From Desulfobacterota bacterium AH_259_B03_O07 (GTDB lineage: Bacteria > Desulfobacterota_D > UBA1144 > Nemesobacterales > CSP1-2), in the NCBI GenBank assembly GCA_027717645.1, contig JALLOG010000013.1:1-39501 (forward strand): 39,501 nucleotides of DNA. The letters are read 5' to 3'. Of the stretch, positions 26,312 to 35,999 are shown one piece after another; position 1 is the stretch's first letter; every line of letters begins with the position of its first letter. A program made the position numbers and the translations under genes. The notes beneath the pieces are model-generated. The model saw only the letters and a program-made list of their open reading frames with translations, searched no databases and was not told where the DNA came from.

Positions 26312-27232
26312 TCATTTATTGCTAAGTTTCTTAAACAATATATCTCTATTTGTTTTGGCATCTTGATTTGTTGGTTCCAGTTTAACAACCTCATCAAAAT
26401 CCCTATAGGCATCTTCATGTTTACCTAGGAAATAATAAGCAATTCCCCTGTTATAATAACTCGTACCATCTTTGGGGTTGAGAATTATAGCTTTTGTTCC
26501 GGACGTTATTGCACGATTATAGTCCTTCAGTTCTGTGTATGAAATAGCAAGGCTGCTGTAGGCATTTGCAAATGAAGGGTCAAGAATAGTAGCTTTCTCT
26601 AAGTCCATTATTGCATTATAATAATCTTTCAAACCTATTAGGGCGTACCCTCTGTAGTAGTAAGAAACAGAGTCCATGGGATTAAGTTTTATTGCTTTGT
26701 TCAATGTCTGAATAGCATCCGGGTATTCCATTCTTTGGATTAATTCATATCCCTCATTCTTAAAATCACTAGCGTTCTTCTTAATTGCTACAGGTTTTGT
26801 AACACTGTATGTCTTGTTAATATCACCACTCGGAGATACACTAGCAACTTTACCATCGCCTGCGTGTAGAACCCTGCCCTTTTCGTCAAAGTGAAACCGT
26901 TCATTAAATATAAGCATTTCATAATTTAGGGGGTCGCCATTTGATAGTGCCTGAGATTTAAATTTTTCAAACTTTCCTGTATTTTCATTGAATCTAGTAA
27001 ATTCCCACGTTCTAGTAACTTTATTAAACCTACCAATATATGTTTTTCGACATAACTTGGCAGTTGTATAGTGATCACATCTACCAATCCATTTATCCTC
27101 TGTGAATCCGTAATTATCAAAAACAACCTCAAATGGCATTCCCGATAATATATATTCCTGAATAAAGTCTACCCTTGAAAATGTCGGTGTGCTAAAGAGA
27201 CACAAGACTAAAGCAAGCAATAAATATCTCAT
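26312..27232 (-). CDS. exported TPR-repeat protein
   Basis: A 306-aa protein with a cleavable-type signal peptide (about 1-19, MRYLLLALVLCLFSTPTFS). An uncharacterised region of about 130 residues follows, containing WIGRC and KLCRK cysteines that could form a disulfide. The C-terminal half carries at least three tetratricopeptide repeats, marked by successive LNP, LDP, LNP and LEP ends and YYRGYAL, YSSLAIS and YYNRGIA helices. TPR arrays bind partner proteins, probably in the periplasm here. The start is ATG 27232, because GGAGGA (27241-27246) is eight bases upstream; a longer frame to 27322 has no such site and would bury the signal peptide. No function beyond protein binding can be assigned. 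Confidence 0.88.
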   Translation of the reverse strand: MRYLLLALVLCLFSTPTFSRVDFIQEYILSGMPFEVVFDNYGFTEDKWIGRCDHYTTAKLCRKTYIGRFNKVTRTWEFTRFNENTGKFEKFKSQALSNGDPLNYEMLIFNERFHFDEKGRVLHAGDGKVASVSPSGDINKTYSVTKPVAIKKNASDFKNEGYELIQRMEYPDAIQTLNKAIKLNPMDSVSYYYRGYALIGLKDYYNAIMDLEKATILDPSFANAYSSLAISYTELKDYNRAITSGTKAIILNPKDGTSYYNRGIAYYFLGKHEDAYRDFDEVVKLEPTNQDAKTNRDILFKKLSNK

Positions 27233-27240
27233 TTTTTCAT

Positions 27241-27246
27241 TCCTCC
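27241..27246 (-). promoter_or_regulatory. ribosome binding site deciding the TPR protein start
   Basis: On the reverse strand GGAGGA precedes ATG 27232 by eight bases and thereby exposes the signal peptide at the true N-terminus. Confidence 0.65.
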
Positions 27247-27420
27247 AACCAAAATGACTTTGGAACTGATTCTTTGTTATATTAAAACAATAACTGATAG
27301 GTTTGAACCAATCCATCAACAAAATTGCTTACAAAATTCTTTGAAACAGATCCATTCATTCATTAATCTAATTACATTTATCCACTTACAGATGTTTTAT
27401 TTTTTATATATGAGGAAAAA

Positions 27421-28779
27421 ATGTCAAAAGTAAAGCCAATTGTAGCAATTGTTGGGAGGCCAAATGTCGGGAAATCCTCGCTATTCAATAGAATCATAGG
27501 TTGGCGAAAGGCAATAGTCGATGATATACCGGGGGTTACAAGAGATAGAAATTATGCTGACGTGGATTGGAGTGGAATTGAATTCACTTTGGTTGATACT
27601 GGTGGCTTTGAGCTTGAAACCGACGATTTATATCTTTCCTTATTAGGAAAACAAGTTCGCATAGCTATCGAGGAAGCCGACCTGCTTCTTTTTCTCCTAG
27701 ATGGCCAAACCGGTGTTATGCCCCAGGACTCGGAGGTCCTAAATCTACTCAGAAAATCTGATAAACCGGTACTTTACGTGGTAAACAAGATAGATCATGA
27801 GAAGCATGAAATTCGTACCGTTGATTTTCATACCTTAGGAATCGAAGACATTGTTTCTGTATCTTCTGAACATGGAAGGAAAATAAATGAACTATTAGAT
27901 ACCATAGTATTAAATGTGCAAGTGGAACAATCTATAAATGGTCAGGTAGATGAAGTAGTAAAAATTAGGATTGCAGTTATTGGTAAACCAAATGTGGGTA
28001 AATCGACATTAATAAATAGAATTATCGGTGAAGAGAGATTGCTGACGAGCCCACTTCCAGGAACGACGAGGGATTCAGTTGATATAGAGGTAGAAAACAA
28101 TGGAAAGAAATACATTCTCATTGATACGGCTGGAATGAGAAGAAAGTCGAAAATTAAGTTTGCAGTTGAAAGATACAGCGTTATGAGGGCGGTGAGGGCA
28201 ATTGAGAGATCTGATATAGTTTTACATATGATAGATAGTCAGGATGGCCCCACTCTCCAGGATTCACACCTCTCGGATCTAATTAAAGAGAGAGGTAGGG
28301 GGTGCATCATCCTCTTAAATAAGTGGGACCTTGTACCTAGGGAGATCGCAGATACGCCGAATATTCAGGAATTCGTCAGAGATAAGCTAAAGGCTACTGA
28401 TTTTGCATTCGTACTACTCATTTCTGCTATTACAGGGAGAAATATTAGTAAGATTTTTAGTAATGTCGATTCAGTTTATGAAAATTTAAACCAAAGAATT
28501 CCGACTAAAAAGCTCAATACACTCCTTGAAGGAATATTAACAAAGAGTCCACCACCTTTATTTCGTGGAAAAGAAATTAAATTTTATTACATATCACAAC
28601 CCATGACTGATCCACCGACGTTTGTTATTTTTACTAATTCCTCAAAGGGGGTCCAGGAAAATTACAAAAGATTTCTAGAAAGGATATTCAGAGAAGAATT
28701 TCAATTGGAAGGTACACCAATAAAATTCCTATTCAGAACTCAAAGAAAGGGCAAACTAAAAACGTTTTATAAACGTTAA
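27421..28779 (+). CDS. der: GTPase Der (EngA), ribosome assembly
   Basis: A 452-aa GTPase with two tandem G domains and a C-terminal KH-like domain. The first has GRPNVGKS (12-19), DTGGF and NKID. The second has GKPNVGKS (near 186), DTAGMR and NKWD. The PLPGTTRDS switch and a basic end (FRTQRKGKLKTFYKR) fit the family. Der is required for 50S subunit maturation. GAGGA (27412-27416) lies four bases before the ATG. It converges with the glycosyltransferase gene with only nine bases between stops. Confidence 0.98.
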   Translation: MSKVKPIVAIVGRPNVGKSSLFNRIIGWRKAIVDDIPGVTRDRNYADVDWSGIEFTLVDTGGFELETDDLYLSLLGKQVRIAIEEADLLLFLLDGQTGVMPQDSEVLNLLRKSDKPVLYVVNKIDHEKHEIRTVDFHTLGIEDIVSVSSEHGRKINELLDTIVLNVQVEQSINGQVDEVVKIRIAVIGKPNVGKSTLINRIIGEERLLTSPLPGTTRDSVDIEVENNGKKYILIDTAGMRRKSKIKFAVERYSVMRAVRAIERSDIVLHMIDSQDGPTLQDSHLSDLIKERGRGCIILLNKWDLVPREIADTPNIQEFVRDKLKATDFAFVLLISAITGRNISKIFSNVDSVYENLNQRIPTKKLNTLLEGILTKSPPPLFRGKEIKFYYISQPMTDPPTFVIFTNSSKGVQENYKRFLERIFREEFQLEGTPIKFLFRTQRKGKLKTFYKR

Positions 28780-28788
28780 CACCTGACA

Positions 28789-30039
28789 TTATCTGTTTTG
28801 TTGAATTACTTCTAGTATATTTTCTTCAACTCGTTTAGATATATCTTTTGCAGAAAATAATTTGTTTGCTCGTACTCTTCCCGCAACTCCCATTGATTCC
28901 CGGAGTGAATTGCTCTGGATTAATCTCAAAATACTCTCGCTCATCTGCTTTTCGTTTCCTGGGTCACAAAGCATACCAGTTTCATCGTGAGCCACTGATT
29001 CTACCATTCCCCCTATCCTGAAACCTACAACTGGAAGTGCAAAAGATGATGCTTCTATCACCGTTCTTGGAAACGGATCGGGGTAGTTGGATGGTATAAC
29101 AAAGATGTCAAAATCCTTTAAATAGGGTCTGATGTCTTGCTTGTAACCTGTAAAAATAAAAAATTCCTCGAGCTCCTGTTCTTTTACCAACCGTTTTATA
29201 GACTCAAGATGATTATTGAGAAAAAAGTGAGGGGTATCTCCTATAACAACAAATTTTACCTTTCTACTAATGCCTCTAAGATTCTTACAGACAATCGACG
29301 CAGCTTTCACGAAATATTCATACCCCTTTCTAGGTACTATTCTTCCTGTACTACCAACAATTACTGCATCATTGGGAATGTCATATTCATTTCGTAAAAC
29401 TCCCGATATTCTCTTGGGATTATAATCATCAAGGTCAATGCCATTGTGCACAACCGTTATTTTATTTTTACTATAGCGGAATTGATCCGCAGCCGCATTG
29501 GAAACGCAGATTATTCGTTTTACTACAGGCAACATAGAAAGGAGATTAATAGTAGTCCAAAGTATCTTTGTTTGTTGTATATTTCTAACATGCCATATTA
29601 CAGGGCGCCTATTTAATAAGCCTATAAACGTTCCAACTATCTTAGCTTGGGTTCCGTTACAATAAATAACGTCTGCTTTCGTAATATGAGATGAAAAGGG
29701 CGAAGTTATTACTAAAGTAATTAAATCTATTAAATTAAAAAGAACCCCCAGAAATTTTACTATTTTTGATGGATGATTTTCCTCATGATTCGTTGAGAAA
29801 AGTTTATGTTTTGTGAGGCGACGCCTTTTTATATTTTCTGGAAATTTCCTTTCGATTATTATATTTCCATCTAATCCTTCTTTTTTTAATAAATCGGTGA
29901 ATACATCATGTTTTGGGATCAAAACTTGAGAGTCTATCTTATTTTTATCAATATACTTTAATAGGTAATAAAGGCTCCTCCCGGGTCCACCATCTCTGAC
30001 CGAATGATTTATAAAGAGTACTCTTGGCAGTCTGTTCAT
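28789..30039 (-). CDS. GT4-family glycosyltransferase
   Basis: A 416-aa retaining GT-B glycosyltransferase. The N-terminal domain has the donor-side glycine loop GGPGRS (17-21 region) and ends with CVSNAAADQF and VVHNGIDLDDYNP. The C-terminal domain has GSTGRIVPRKG (about 229-239) and the nucleotide-binding EX7E-type motif, here DPFPRTVIE (321-329) with Asp in place of the first Glu. It probably transfers a sugar from a nucleotide donor to a lipid or polysaccharide in the cytoplasm. No other envelope sugar genes adjoin, so the product cannot be named. The ATG is at 30039. Confidence 0.9.
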   Translation of the reverse strand: MNRLPRVLFINHSVRDGGPGRSLYYLLKYIDKNKIDSQVLIPKHDVFTDLLKKEGLDGNIIIERKFPENIKRRRLTKHKLFSTNHEENHPSKIVKFLGVLFNLIDLITLVITSPFSSHITKADVIYCNGTQAKIVGTFIGLLNRRPVIWHVRNIQQTKILWTTINLLSMLPVVKRIICVSNAAADQFRYSKNKITVVHNGIDLDDYNPKRISGVLRNEYDIPNDAVIVGSTGRIVPRKGYEYFVKAASIVCKNLRGISRKVKFVVIGDTPHFFLNNHLESIKRLVKEQELEEFFIFTGYKQDIRPYLKDFDIFVIPSNYPDPFPRTVIEASSFALPVVGFRIGGMVESVAHDETGMLCDPGNEKQMSESILRLIQSNSLRESMGVAGRVRANKLFSAKDISKRVEENILEVIQQNR

Positions 30040-30110
30040 GTAATATTGGAGAATATATATAAATCCATCCTCAAAATAAGCAATTTACCATGAGAAATGA
30101 AACGAACATA

Positions 30111-30139
30111 GTGAAAAAATAATATTACAAGGTTATAAT
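30111..30139 (+). promoter_or_regulatory. candidate promoter of the lipoprotein gene
   Basis: GTGAAA (30111-30116) and a perfect TATAAT (30134-30139) are separated by 17 bases, 34 bases before the ATG at 30174. Confidence 0.45.
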
Positions 30140-30173
30140 TACAAAACATTAATCTGAAAAAATGGAGGTTTTT

Positions 30174-30830
30174 ATGCCGATCAGAAAACCTTTTTTATGT
30201 TCTCTATTGACTCTATTAGTCTTAATTATTCCCTTGATTCTGTCTGGAGGATGTGATATTCAGTTTGGAGGTGGTGGTGGAAACAATGGAGGGATGGATG
30301 ATGAAATTATTGATGGGGCTATCGTTGACGTAATTCCGGAGAGAAGCAAAGAAGGGATCGTTGTTCAGATAACAAACGATGATGGAGTGACATTTTCTGA
30401 TACTACGGATAACGTTGGATTTTTTTCGATTGAAGGTAGATTTGCAGATTCTTCTGCGGAAATGAAATTTTTCGATGAGAATGATGTGCTCTTGGCAAGG
30501 ATCTTTATTAATGTTTTTCCTGGTGTACTCCTACAGCTTGGGGACATGACCATTGATGATGGCAATGTGACTTTTGCTAACGATACCTTCATCGTAACCT
30601 ATACGGCTGAGGTTAGAGAAAGAGATTGTTTCAGTGGAAATTCAGGGAATCTAGTAACAGAGCGTCAAGATGTGAGAGTAAATGTCCAGATTACAAACTC
30701 GACTCTAATCGTTGATAATAATGGTGAGGACATAGCTTGCACTGCCATACCGTTTGAGAATGTAGAAGTTCGGGGTAACCTAAGCGCTATAGGTAATAAT
30801 GTTGATGCTTCTAGGATTCAACTCGAGTGA
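30174..30830 (+). CDS. probable lipoprotein of unknown function
   Basis: A 218-aa exported protein. A strong hydrophobic signal (about 8-25) ends in SGGC, a loose lipobox, so Cys is a likely lipidation site. A Gly/Asn-rich spacer (GGGGGNNGG) follows. The first folded part (IDGAIVDVIP to GFFSIEGRF) resembles the beta-sandwich CarboxypepD_reg/transthyretin-like domains that carry repeats of small secreted adaptors. The second half has two further cysteines (DCFSG and IACTA) that may pair. I do not recognise a family. ATG 30174 is chosen because GGAGG (30164-30168) is five bases upstream; ATG 30162 has no such site. The residue after the lipidation Cys is Asp, which in enteric bacteria favours inner-membrane retention. 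Confidence 0.75.
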   Translation: MPIRKPFLCSLLTLLVLIIPLILSGGCDIQFGGGGGNNGGMDDEIIDGAIVDVIPERSKEGIVVQITNDDGVTFSDTTDNVGFFSIEGRFADSSAEMKFFDENDVLLARIFINVFPGVLLQLGDMTIDDGNVTFANDTFIVTYTAEVRERDCFSGNSGNLVTERQDVRVNVQITNSTLIVDNNGEDIACTAIPFENVEVRGNLSAIGNNVDASRIQLE

Positions 30831-30894
30831 AGAGAGTTATGATTGAAAAATATAGTTGAGTGGGATAAAAACTTCGATTCGTACGATGATGCAG

Positions 30895-31518
30895 TTAACC
30901 ATTTACTTTAGCACCAGACACTTTTTTCTTTGTTTTGCTTTTGCGACTCTTATTTAAAGATTGAATTTTATAGTCAAGTTCTTTGACCTTCTCTCTTAGA
31001 ATCTCTATTTCTGGTGAGGAATCGGTTGGTTGTTTGTCAGCTTCATGTCTTTCCTGCCCATCGCGTTTCTTTACTTCTGCGTCATTTAAGGATTCGACTG
31101 GTTCCTTTTCATCATTTGATAAAGGAAAATTAAGGCCCGGTGGTAACAGTCCTGAACCTTGCCAATACTGCACGTTCTTTTTTAAACTATCTTGAAATGA
31201 TAGATAGGGTTGAAACATCATAAGGAAGGAATTTTCGAAGAAATCTTTAGCAATTTTATTGCCGTGCTTAATAAGCATATGAAGAAAAGAAACAGGTAAT
31301 ATATCCTGCTTATTCTTTTCGCTTTCTAAAACAACTTGAATAAGTATGAGTTTCGAAATATCTTCGCCAGTCGGGGTATCAACCACCTTGATCTCGCTAC
31401 CCTCCTGAATTAGGCTGGCTATGTTATCTAACGTTACATATCTTTTATTAGATGTGTCGTAAAGACGCCTATTGCTATATTTTTTAATTATTATTTGTCC
31501 AGCTGACTCTTCTTGCAT
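30895..31518 (-). CDS. phaR: polyhydroxyalkanoate synthesis regulator (PhaR-type)
   Basis: A 207-aa protein with the PHB/PHA accumulation regulator DNA-binding domain at the N-terminus (about 8-67): IIKKYSNRRLYDTSNKRYVTL, then GEDISKLILIQVV. A central helical region follows, then a low-complexity acidic stretch, a coiled coil (about 168-193, ILREKVKELDYKIQ) and a basic Lys-rich tail. Family members repress PHA genes and bind PHA granules. No PHA synthase or phasin gene is in view, so the target is inference. The start ATG is at 31518. It converges with the lipoprotein gene. Confidence 0.9.
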   Translation of the reverse strand: MQEESAGQIIIKKYSNRRLYDTSNKRYVTLDNIASLIQEGSEIKVVDTPTGEDISKLILIQVVLESEKNKQDILPVSFLHMLIKHGNKIAKDFFENSFLMMFQPYLSFQDSLKKNVQYWQGSGLLPPGLNFPLSNDEKEPVESLNDAEVKKRDGQERHEADKQPTDSSPEIEILREKVKELDYKIQSLNKSRKSKTKKKVSGAKVNG

Positions 31519-31650
31519 TTTCCACTATAATTATTCAAGGAAAACCTCTATAGTCAAGAAAATATGCTGATTTAACTTGACAATTCCTTGCCTAATAAGC
31601 AATATTCTACGAGCTTTTTAGTCGCATTTGTTACAATCTAGGAGCAATTA

Positions 31651-32571
31651 ATGTCCACTAAGCCCAACAAAATATGGTTTGACGGCAAGTTAGTCCCTTG
31701 GGATCAGGCTAATATCCATGTACTTTCACATACCCTTCATTATGGATTAGGAGTATTTGAAGGTATAAGGGCGTATAAATGCTATGATAACCGCACTGCT
31801 GTATTTAGGTTGAAAGAACATATTGACAGATTATTTTCGTCGGCCCATATTGCTCAAATTAATATCCCTTTCACTAAGGAAGAAGTTCGAGATGCTACTA
31901 TTAATCTATTAATTACCAACAAGTTAGTTGAGGCCTATATAAGACCAATATCGTTCATAGGTGCGGGTAAAATGGGTGTACATCCAGGTGAAAATCCCAT
32001 TCATCTGGCTATAGCAGCTTATCCTTGGGGAGCATACTTTGGTGGAGACGGTGTTTCTAGAGGCATAAGGGTTAAGATCTCTTCTTTCACAAGAATGAAT
32101 GTGGCTTCATTCATGACAAAAGCGAAGGTCAGTGGTAATTATGTAAATTCAGTAAAGGCGAAGCTTGAAGTGACGTCTCTTGGATACGATGAAGCGATAA
32201 TGCTTGATACTGAGGGTTATGTTGCAGAAGGAACTGGTGAAAACATTTTTATTGTAAGAAAAGGAGCTCTAAAAACACCTCCTCTTACTTCAGTACTCGA
32301 AGGTATCACCAGGGATTGCACTATGGAACTGGCCAAGGACGAGGGGATAGAAATGGAAGCAGAGAGGTTTACGAGGGATGAGTTGTATATAGCCGACGAG
32401 GCATTCCTTACCGGAACTGCAGCCGAAATTACCCCTATAAGAGAAGTCGATAATAGAAAAATTGGAGATGGTAAGCCTGGCAAGATAACAAAAAGGCTGC
32501 AGTCAAGGTTTTTTGATGTAGTAAAGGGAAAAGACAGTAAATTTCTCAAGTGGCTTGAATTCGTCAACTGA
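31651..32571 (+). CDS. ilvE: branched-chain amino acid aminotransferase
   Basis: A 306-aa class IV PLP aminotransferase catalysing the last step of valine, leucine and isoleucine synthesis, and the first step of their breakdown. Signatures are [13 protein letters not shown], the [14 protein letters not shown]-terminal block, the PLP lysine Lys159 in AKVSGNY, and [22 protein letters not shown] marks the PLP phosphate loop. AGGAG (31640-31644) lies six bases before ATG 31651. The length is typical and all key residues are present. It converges with sppA after 25 bases. Confidence 0.97.
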   Translation: MSTKPNKIWFDGKLVPWDQANIHVLSHTLHYGLGVFEGIRAYKCYDNRTAVFRLKEHIDRLFSSAHIAQINIPFTKEEVRDATINLLITNKLVEAYIRPISFIGAGKMGVHPGENPIHLAIAAYPWGAYFGGDGVSRGIRVKISSFTRMNVASFMTKAKVSGNYVNSVKAKLEVTSLGYDEAIMLDTEGYVAEGTGENIFIVRKGALKTPPLTSVLEGITRDCTMELAKDEGIEMEAERFTRDELYIADEAFLTGTAAEITPIREVDNRKIGDGKPGKITKRLQSRFFDVVKGKDSKFLKWLEFVN

Positions 32572-32596
32572 TATATTCATCTCTACATATTTTTTC

Positions 32597-34267
32597 CTAT
32601 CTAAAATTAATCCAGAATGGCATTAAGGTTAAAACGTTTTCACTCTGTAGCTGATATAGTTTTTCTATAATAATTTCAAGATGTTTTGAGAGCGCCATAC
32701 TCTTACTTATTGGAGAAAATTGAATGCCCTTCGGTTTTGAAATGAACTTTACGATAGGAATGGTCTTTTCAGGAATTCCTGCTTCTTTTTTAGCAACTTG
32801 TATTGCAACATTAATTCCTCCTAATTCATCTATAAGCCCTAAATCTTTTGCTTGCGCACCTGTCCACACTCTTCCACGAGAAATCCGTTCAGCAAGTTCA
32901 ATATCCATCCTCCTCTCAGTTGCAACCTTGCTGACGAATTGATCATAGAGAGTTTTCATAATCTTATCAAGGTTTTCTTCCTCGTTTTGTGTGAACTTTC
33001 CGTAGTTTGAGAACATCAATGCACTTTTCCCTCGTTTTATCGATTCCATGACCACTCCCAGTTTTTCATAGAGATGTTTTAGGTTGAATTTCCCTGATAT
33101 TATTCCAATAGACCCGGTAAGCGTTAGGGGTTCAGCCACAATCTTGTTTGCTCCTAGTGCTACCATATAGCCTCCTGAAGCTGCAACGTCTGACATAGAA
33201 ACAACTACTGGCTTTGTATTTGAAATTGTTTTGAGGTGATGCCAGATTAGATCAGAGGCTATACCAGAACCACCTGGGGATAAAATTCTTAACACAATCG
33301 CCTTAATAGTTCTATCCTTAGCCAGGATATCGAGCATTTTTGTGATAGTTTCCGACCCTATTATTTTTGCGCCACCCGTGCCTTTGCTCTCGCCATGTGT
33401 TATCATTCCAGAGTCCGATAATATAGCGATTACTGGCAGGTTGGATTTGAATTTTCCAATTATATTTCGGATGAAATCTTTTATGTTTAAGAGTCTTAAT
33501 AGGCTCTTTGGTTTAATATCTTTTATCTGAATATTTGAGATTTCTTTAATTTTTGTTTCAAATTCATCCCCGTAGCCGATTCCGTCAACCAGTCCACTGT
33601 CAAGGGCTTCTTCAGGGGTAAATGGTCCGGAATCTATTAATTTCTTTATCTGTTGATCCTTTATTTTTCTACCTAAAGATATATTCCGGATGAACTGTCT
33701 ATAAATATCTTCAATGATTGAATTTAACATTCGTCTGTTTGGTTCTGACATGGAATTTCTCGTGAATGTTTCTGGTGCGCTTTTATATTCTCCAAGACCC
33801 TTTAGTTGAGCTTCGATACCGAGTTTATCTAATGAATCTTTCAATAAAACAACTTCCGCTTTGAGTCCTATTAAATTTAATACTGCCCAAGGGGATATAT
33901 AAATCTTTTCGGCTGCCGAGCTTATCAAATATTCGATGTTCCCACCACTTTCAATATAGGCGAAAACATCTTTACCCTTCTCTCTCAATTCGAACATGCT
34001 TCTTCTAATTGCCTCTGCACGAGCTAGCCCTATTTTTAGATCTCTAACTTTTATTAATAATCCGATCACCGCTGGATTTATAGAAGCATGATAAAATATT
34101 CTTTCTAAGTCCCAAATTGTTAGTTTCTTTGTCCCAGGAAGGAAAGGGATAAGTGACTTTTCTTCCTCTTCTAATATCTCTCCGTACAGCTCAATTTCTA
34201 TAAAATTGTATTGTCTGATTTTTGTTAATAATTTATCTATCATAAAGGTAATCCATTTTTTCTGCAC
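32597..34267 (-). CDS. sppA: signal peptide peptidase SppA, 67K type, without visible membrane anchor
   Basis: A 556-aa S49-family protein with the tandem two-domain organisation of the 67-kDa SppA. The catalytic Lys162 is in LGEYKSA of the N-terminal domain and the catalytic Ser364 in AASGGY of the C-terminal domain, followed by TGSIGI. Both are intact, so an active peptidase degrading residual signal peptides is expected. Unlike E. coli SppA, the N-terminus is not hydrophobic, so a soluble or peripherally attached form is likely. The start may be GTG at 34267 or ATG at 34243; neither has a clear ribosome binding site. PepA lies 31 bases upstream on the same strand; both are peptidases. Confidence 0.92.
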   Translation of the reverse strand: MQKKWITFMIDKLLTKIRQYNFIEIELYGEILEEEEKSLIPFLPGTKKLTIWDLERIFYHASINPAVIGLLIKVRDLKIGLARAEAIRRSMFELREKGKDVFAYIESGGNIEYLISSAAEKIYISPWAVLNLIGLKAEVVLLKDSLDKLGIEAQLKGLGEYKSAPETFTRNSMSEPNRRMLNSIIEDIYRQFIRNISLGRKIKDQQIKKLIDSGPFTPEEALDSGLVDGIGYGDEFETKIKEISNIQIKDIKPKSLLRLLNIKDFIRNIIGKFKSNLPVIAILSDSGMITHGESKGTGGAKIIGSETITKMLDILAKDRTIKAIVLRILSPGGSGIASDLIWHHLKTISNTKPVVVSMSDVAASGGYMVALGANKIVAEPLTLTGSIGIISGKFNLKHLYEKLGVVMESIKRGKSALMFSNYGKFTQNEEENLDKIMKTLYDQFVSKVATERRMDIELAERISRGRVWTGAQAKDLGLIDELGGINVAIQVAKKEAGIPEKTIPIVKFISKPKGIQFSPISKSMALSKHLEIIIEKLYQLQSENVLTLMPFWINFR

Positions 34268-34298
34268 AGTCTCATTTATGCATTAATTTTCATTATTA

Positions 34299-35768
34299 CT
34301 ACCTACCAAGAAGGTATCTAATAATAGTTCTTACACCAAAGCCCGTTCCGCCCTTAGGGTACCATTCTCCTCCCCTTTCTAGGAATGCAGGTCCCGCAAT
34401 ATCAATATGAGCCCAAGGGGTTTCTAGAACAAACTTTTCTAAAAACATAGCTGCGGTAATTGCACCTCCCCATCGGCTACCAACATTTTTTACGTCTGCC
34501 ACGTCACTGTCTATTTCCTTTCTGAGTTCATCATCCAAGGGTAATGGCCATATTTTTTCACCGGCAAGCTTTGAAGCATTTATAATTTTGTTTATTAATG
34601 ATTCATTGTTACCCATAATTCCAGCAGTATAATTTCCCAGACCAACGATGCACGCACCTGTTAGGGTCGCAAGGTCAACAATTTCTCTTACTTTTAATTG
34701 GACAGCATAAGAAAGTGCATCAGCAAGGACAATTCTACCCTCTGCATCGGTATTAACAACCTCTATTGTCTTTCCGTCTAGTGCTCGGATTATATCGTCT
34801 GGTTTATACGCTTTTGCTCCCGGCATATTTTCAGACGCCGAGATTAGACCATGAACAGTAACGGGTGGATTCAATTTAGAAATGGCTTTCATAACACCCA
34901 ATACACAGGCCGCACCGCTCATATCCATTTTCATAGTCCGCATTTGCTCCCCAGGTTTTATACAAAGACCACCGGAATCAAAGGTAATTCCCTTCCCTAC
35001 AATCGCTACCGACTTTCTAGGCTTTTTATTGGGATTGAAAGTCAGATGTATAAATTTTGGAGATTCTTCGCTGCCTCGGGATACGGCTAAAAGTGCTCCC
35101 ATTCCCGTTTTTTCCATCTCACTCTTACCGAGTATTTTGCACTGGAGTTTTCCTAGACGTGCAACCTCTTTAGCTATTTCAGAAAGCTTTGTTGGTGTTA
35201 AGAATATCGGGGGTTCATTAACCATATCTCGAGTGAAATTGGTTGATTCCGCAATTGTTTTTCCGTATTCATATTCGCTCTTAAACAACTTATCGCCGAA
35301 TTTACTTGTGACTATGTCAACTCTGATATTTCCATTGGAATTCTTGTTATTGGTCTTATATTTATTGAATTCATAACAGCCAAGTATCATCCCTTCGATG
35401 AGTGCCGATAAATATCCCTTCCTGTCTACTTTTTCGAGCGAAAAAGCTATATGTTTGGAAAAAGGAATAGTTTTTTTAGCAGCAACTATTGCCATTTTTC
35501 TTAAGACATCAGGATCGAGTTTAGATCTTTTTCCTAGCCCTATTATCAGAACTCTTTCTGCTAGAATTTTGCCAAGAGTGTTTATCATTAAACTCTTTCC
35601 GATGTCACCAGTAAATTTCTCTTGTTCAAATATGCGGGCTAATACGTTTCCCAAGGCCTTATCGGCATTCAGAAGATTTCCTTTAATTCTTTCATTTGAG
35701 AACATCCCAAATACCAATACTTCAGACTTATTTTCTATTGGATCTTTTTTTATTAATTTGAACTCCAA
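34299..35768 (-). CDS. pepA: leucyl aminopeptidase (M17)
   Basis: A 489-aa aminopeptidase removing N-terminal amino acids from peptides. The N-terminal regulatory domain is about 1-160. The M17 catalytic domain carries Lys259 and Asp264 in GKGITFDSGG, Lys271, Asp282, and the NTDAEGR motif (339-345) with Asp341, Glu343 and Arg345. All metal and catalytic residues are present. PepA in some bacteria also binds DNA, including at cer/dif-type sites; that is unproven here. The start is TTG at 35768, supported by GGAGG (35776-35780) seven bases upstream. SppA follows downstream, probably in one transcript. Confidence 0.96.
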   Translation of the reverse strand: MEFKLIKKDPIENKSEVLVFGMFSNERIKGNLLNADKALGNVLARIFEQEKFTGDIGKSLMINTLGKILAERVLIIGLGKRSKLDPDVLRKMAIVAAKKTIPFSKHIAFSLEKVDRKGYLSALIEGMILGCYEFNKYKTNNKNSNGNIRVDIVTSKFGDKLFKSEYEYGKTIAESTNFTRDMVNEPPIFLTPTKLSEIAKEVARLGKLQCKILGKSEMEKTGMGALLAVSRGSEESPKFIHLTFNPNKKPRKSVAIVGKGITFDSGGLCIKPGEQMRTMKMDMSGAACVLGVMKAISKLNPPVTVHGLISASENMPGAKAYKPDDIIRALDGKTIEVVNTDAEGRIVLADALSYAVQLKVREIVDLATLTGACIVGLGNYTAGIMGNNESLINKIINASKLAGEKIWPLPLDDELRKEIDSDVADVKNVGSRWGGAITAAMFLEKFVLETPWAHIDIAGPAFLERGGEWYPKGGTGFGVRTIIRYLLGR

Positions 35769-35775
35769 ATTATCG

Positions 35776-35780
35776 CCTCC
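35776..35780 (-). promoter_or_regulatory. ribosome binding site supporting the pepA TTG start
   Basis: Reverse-strand GGAGG lies seven bases before TTG 35768, a strong case for a genuine TTG start. Confidence 0.7.
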
Positions 35781-35999
35781 TTGAATTTGATTTTTTCATG
35801 CTTCAGTGTACCATATCTGTCTCTTGTGATCCTGTGTCTAGAATTAATTTCATATGATATAGAAAGTTATTTTTGTAGATATACTTTTACGACACAATAA
35901 TCTTTTAAGGACATAATTGATATAACATCGAACGTAAGATACCTTTTCATGAATTAATTACATAGTTTAAACCTAATCCATAATGTAAATATTACTCAA

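Noticed and set aside
34882-35376. 164-codon open frame on the forward strand inside pepA
   Set aside because: It is antisense to the intact M17 catalytic domain and shows no motif or ribosome binding site.
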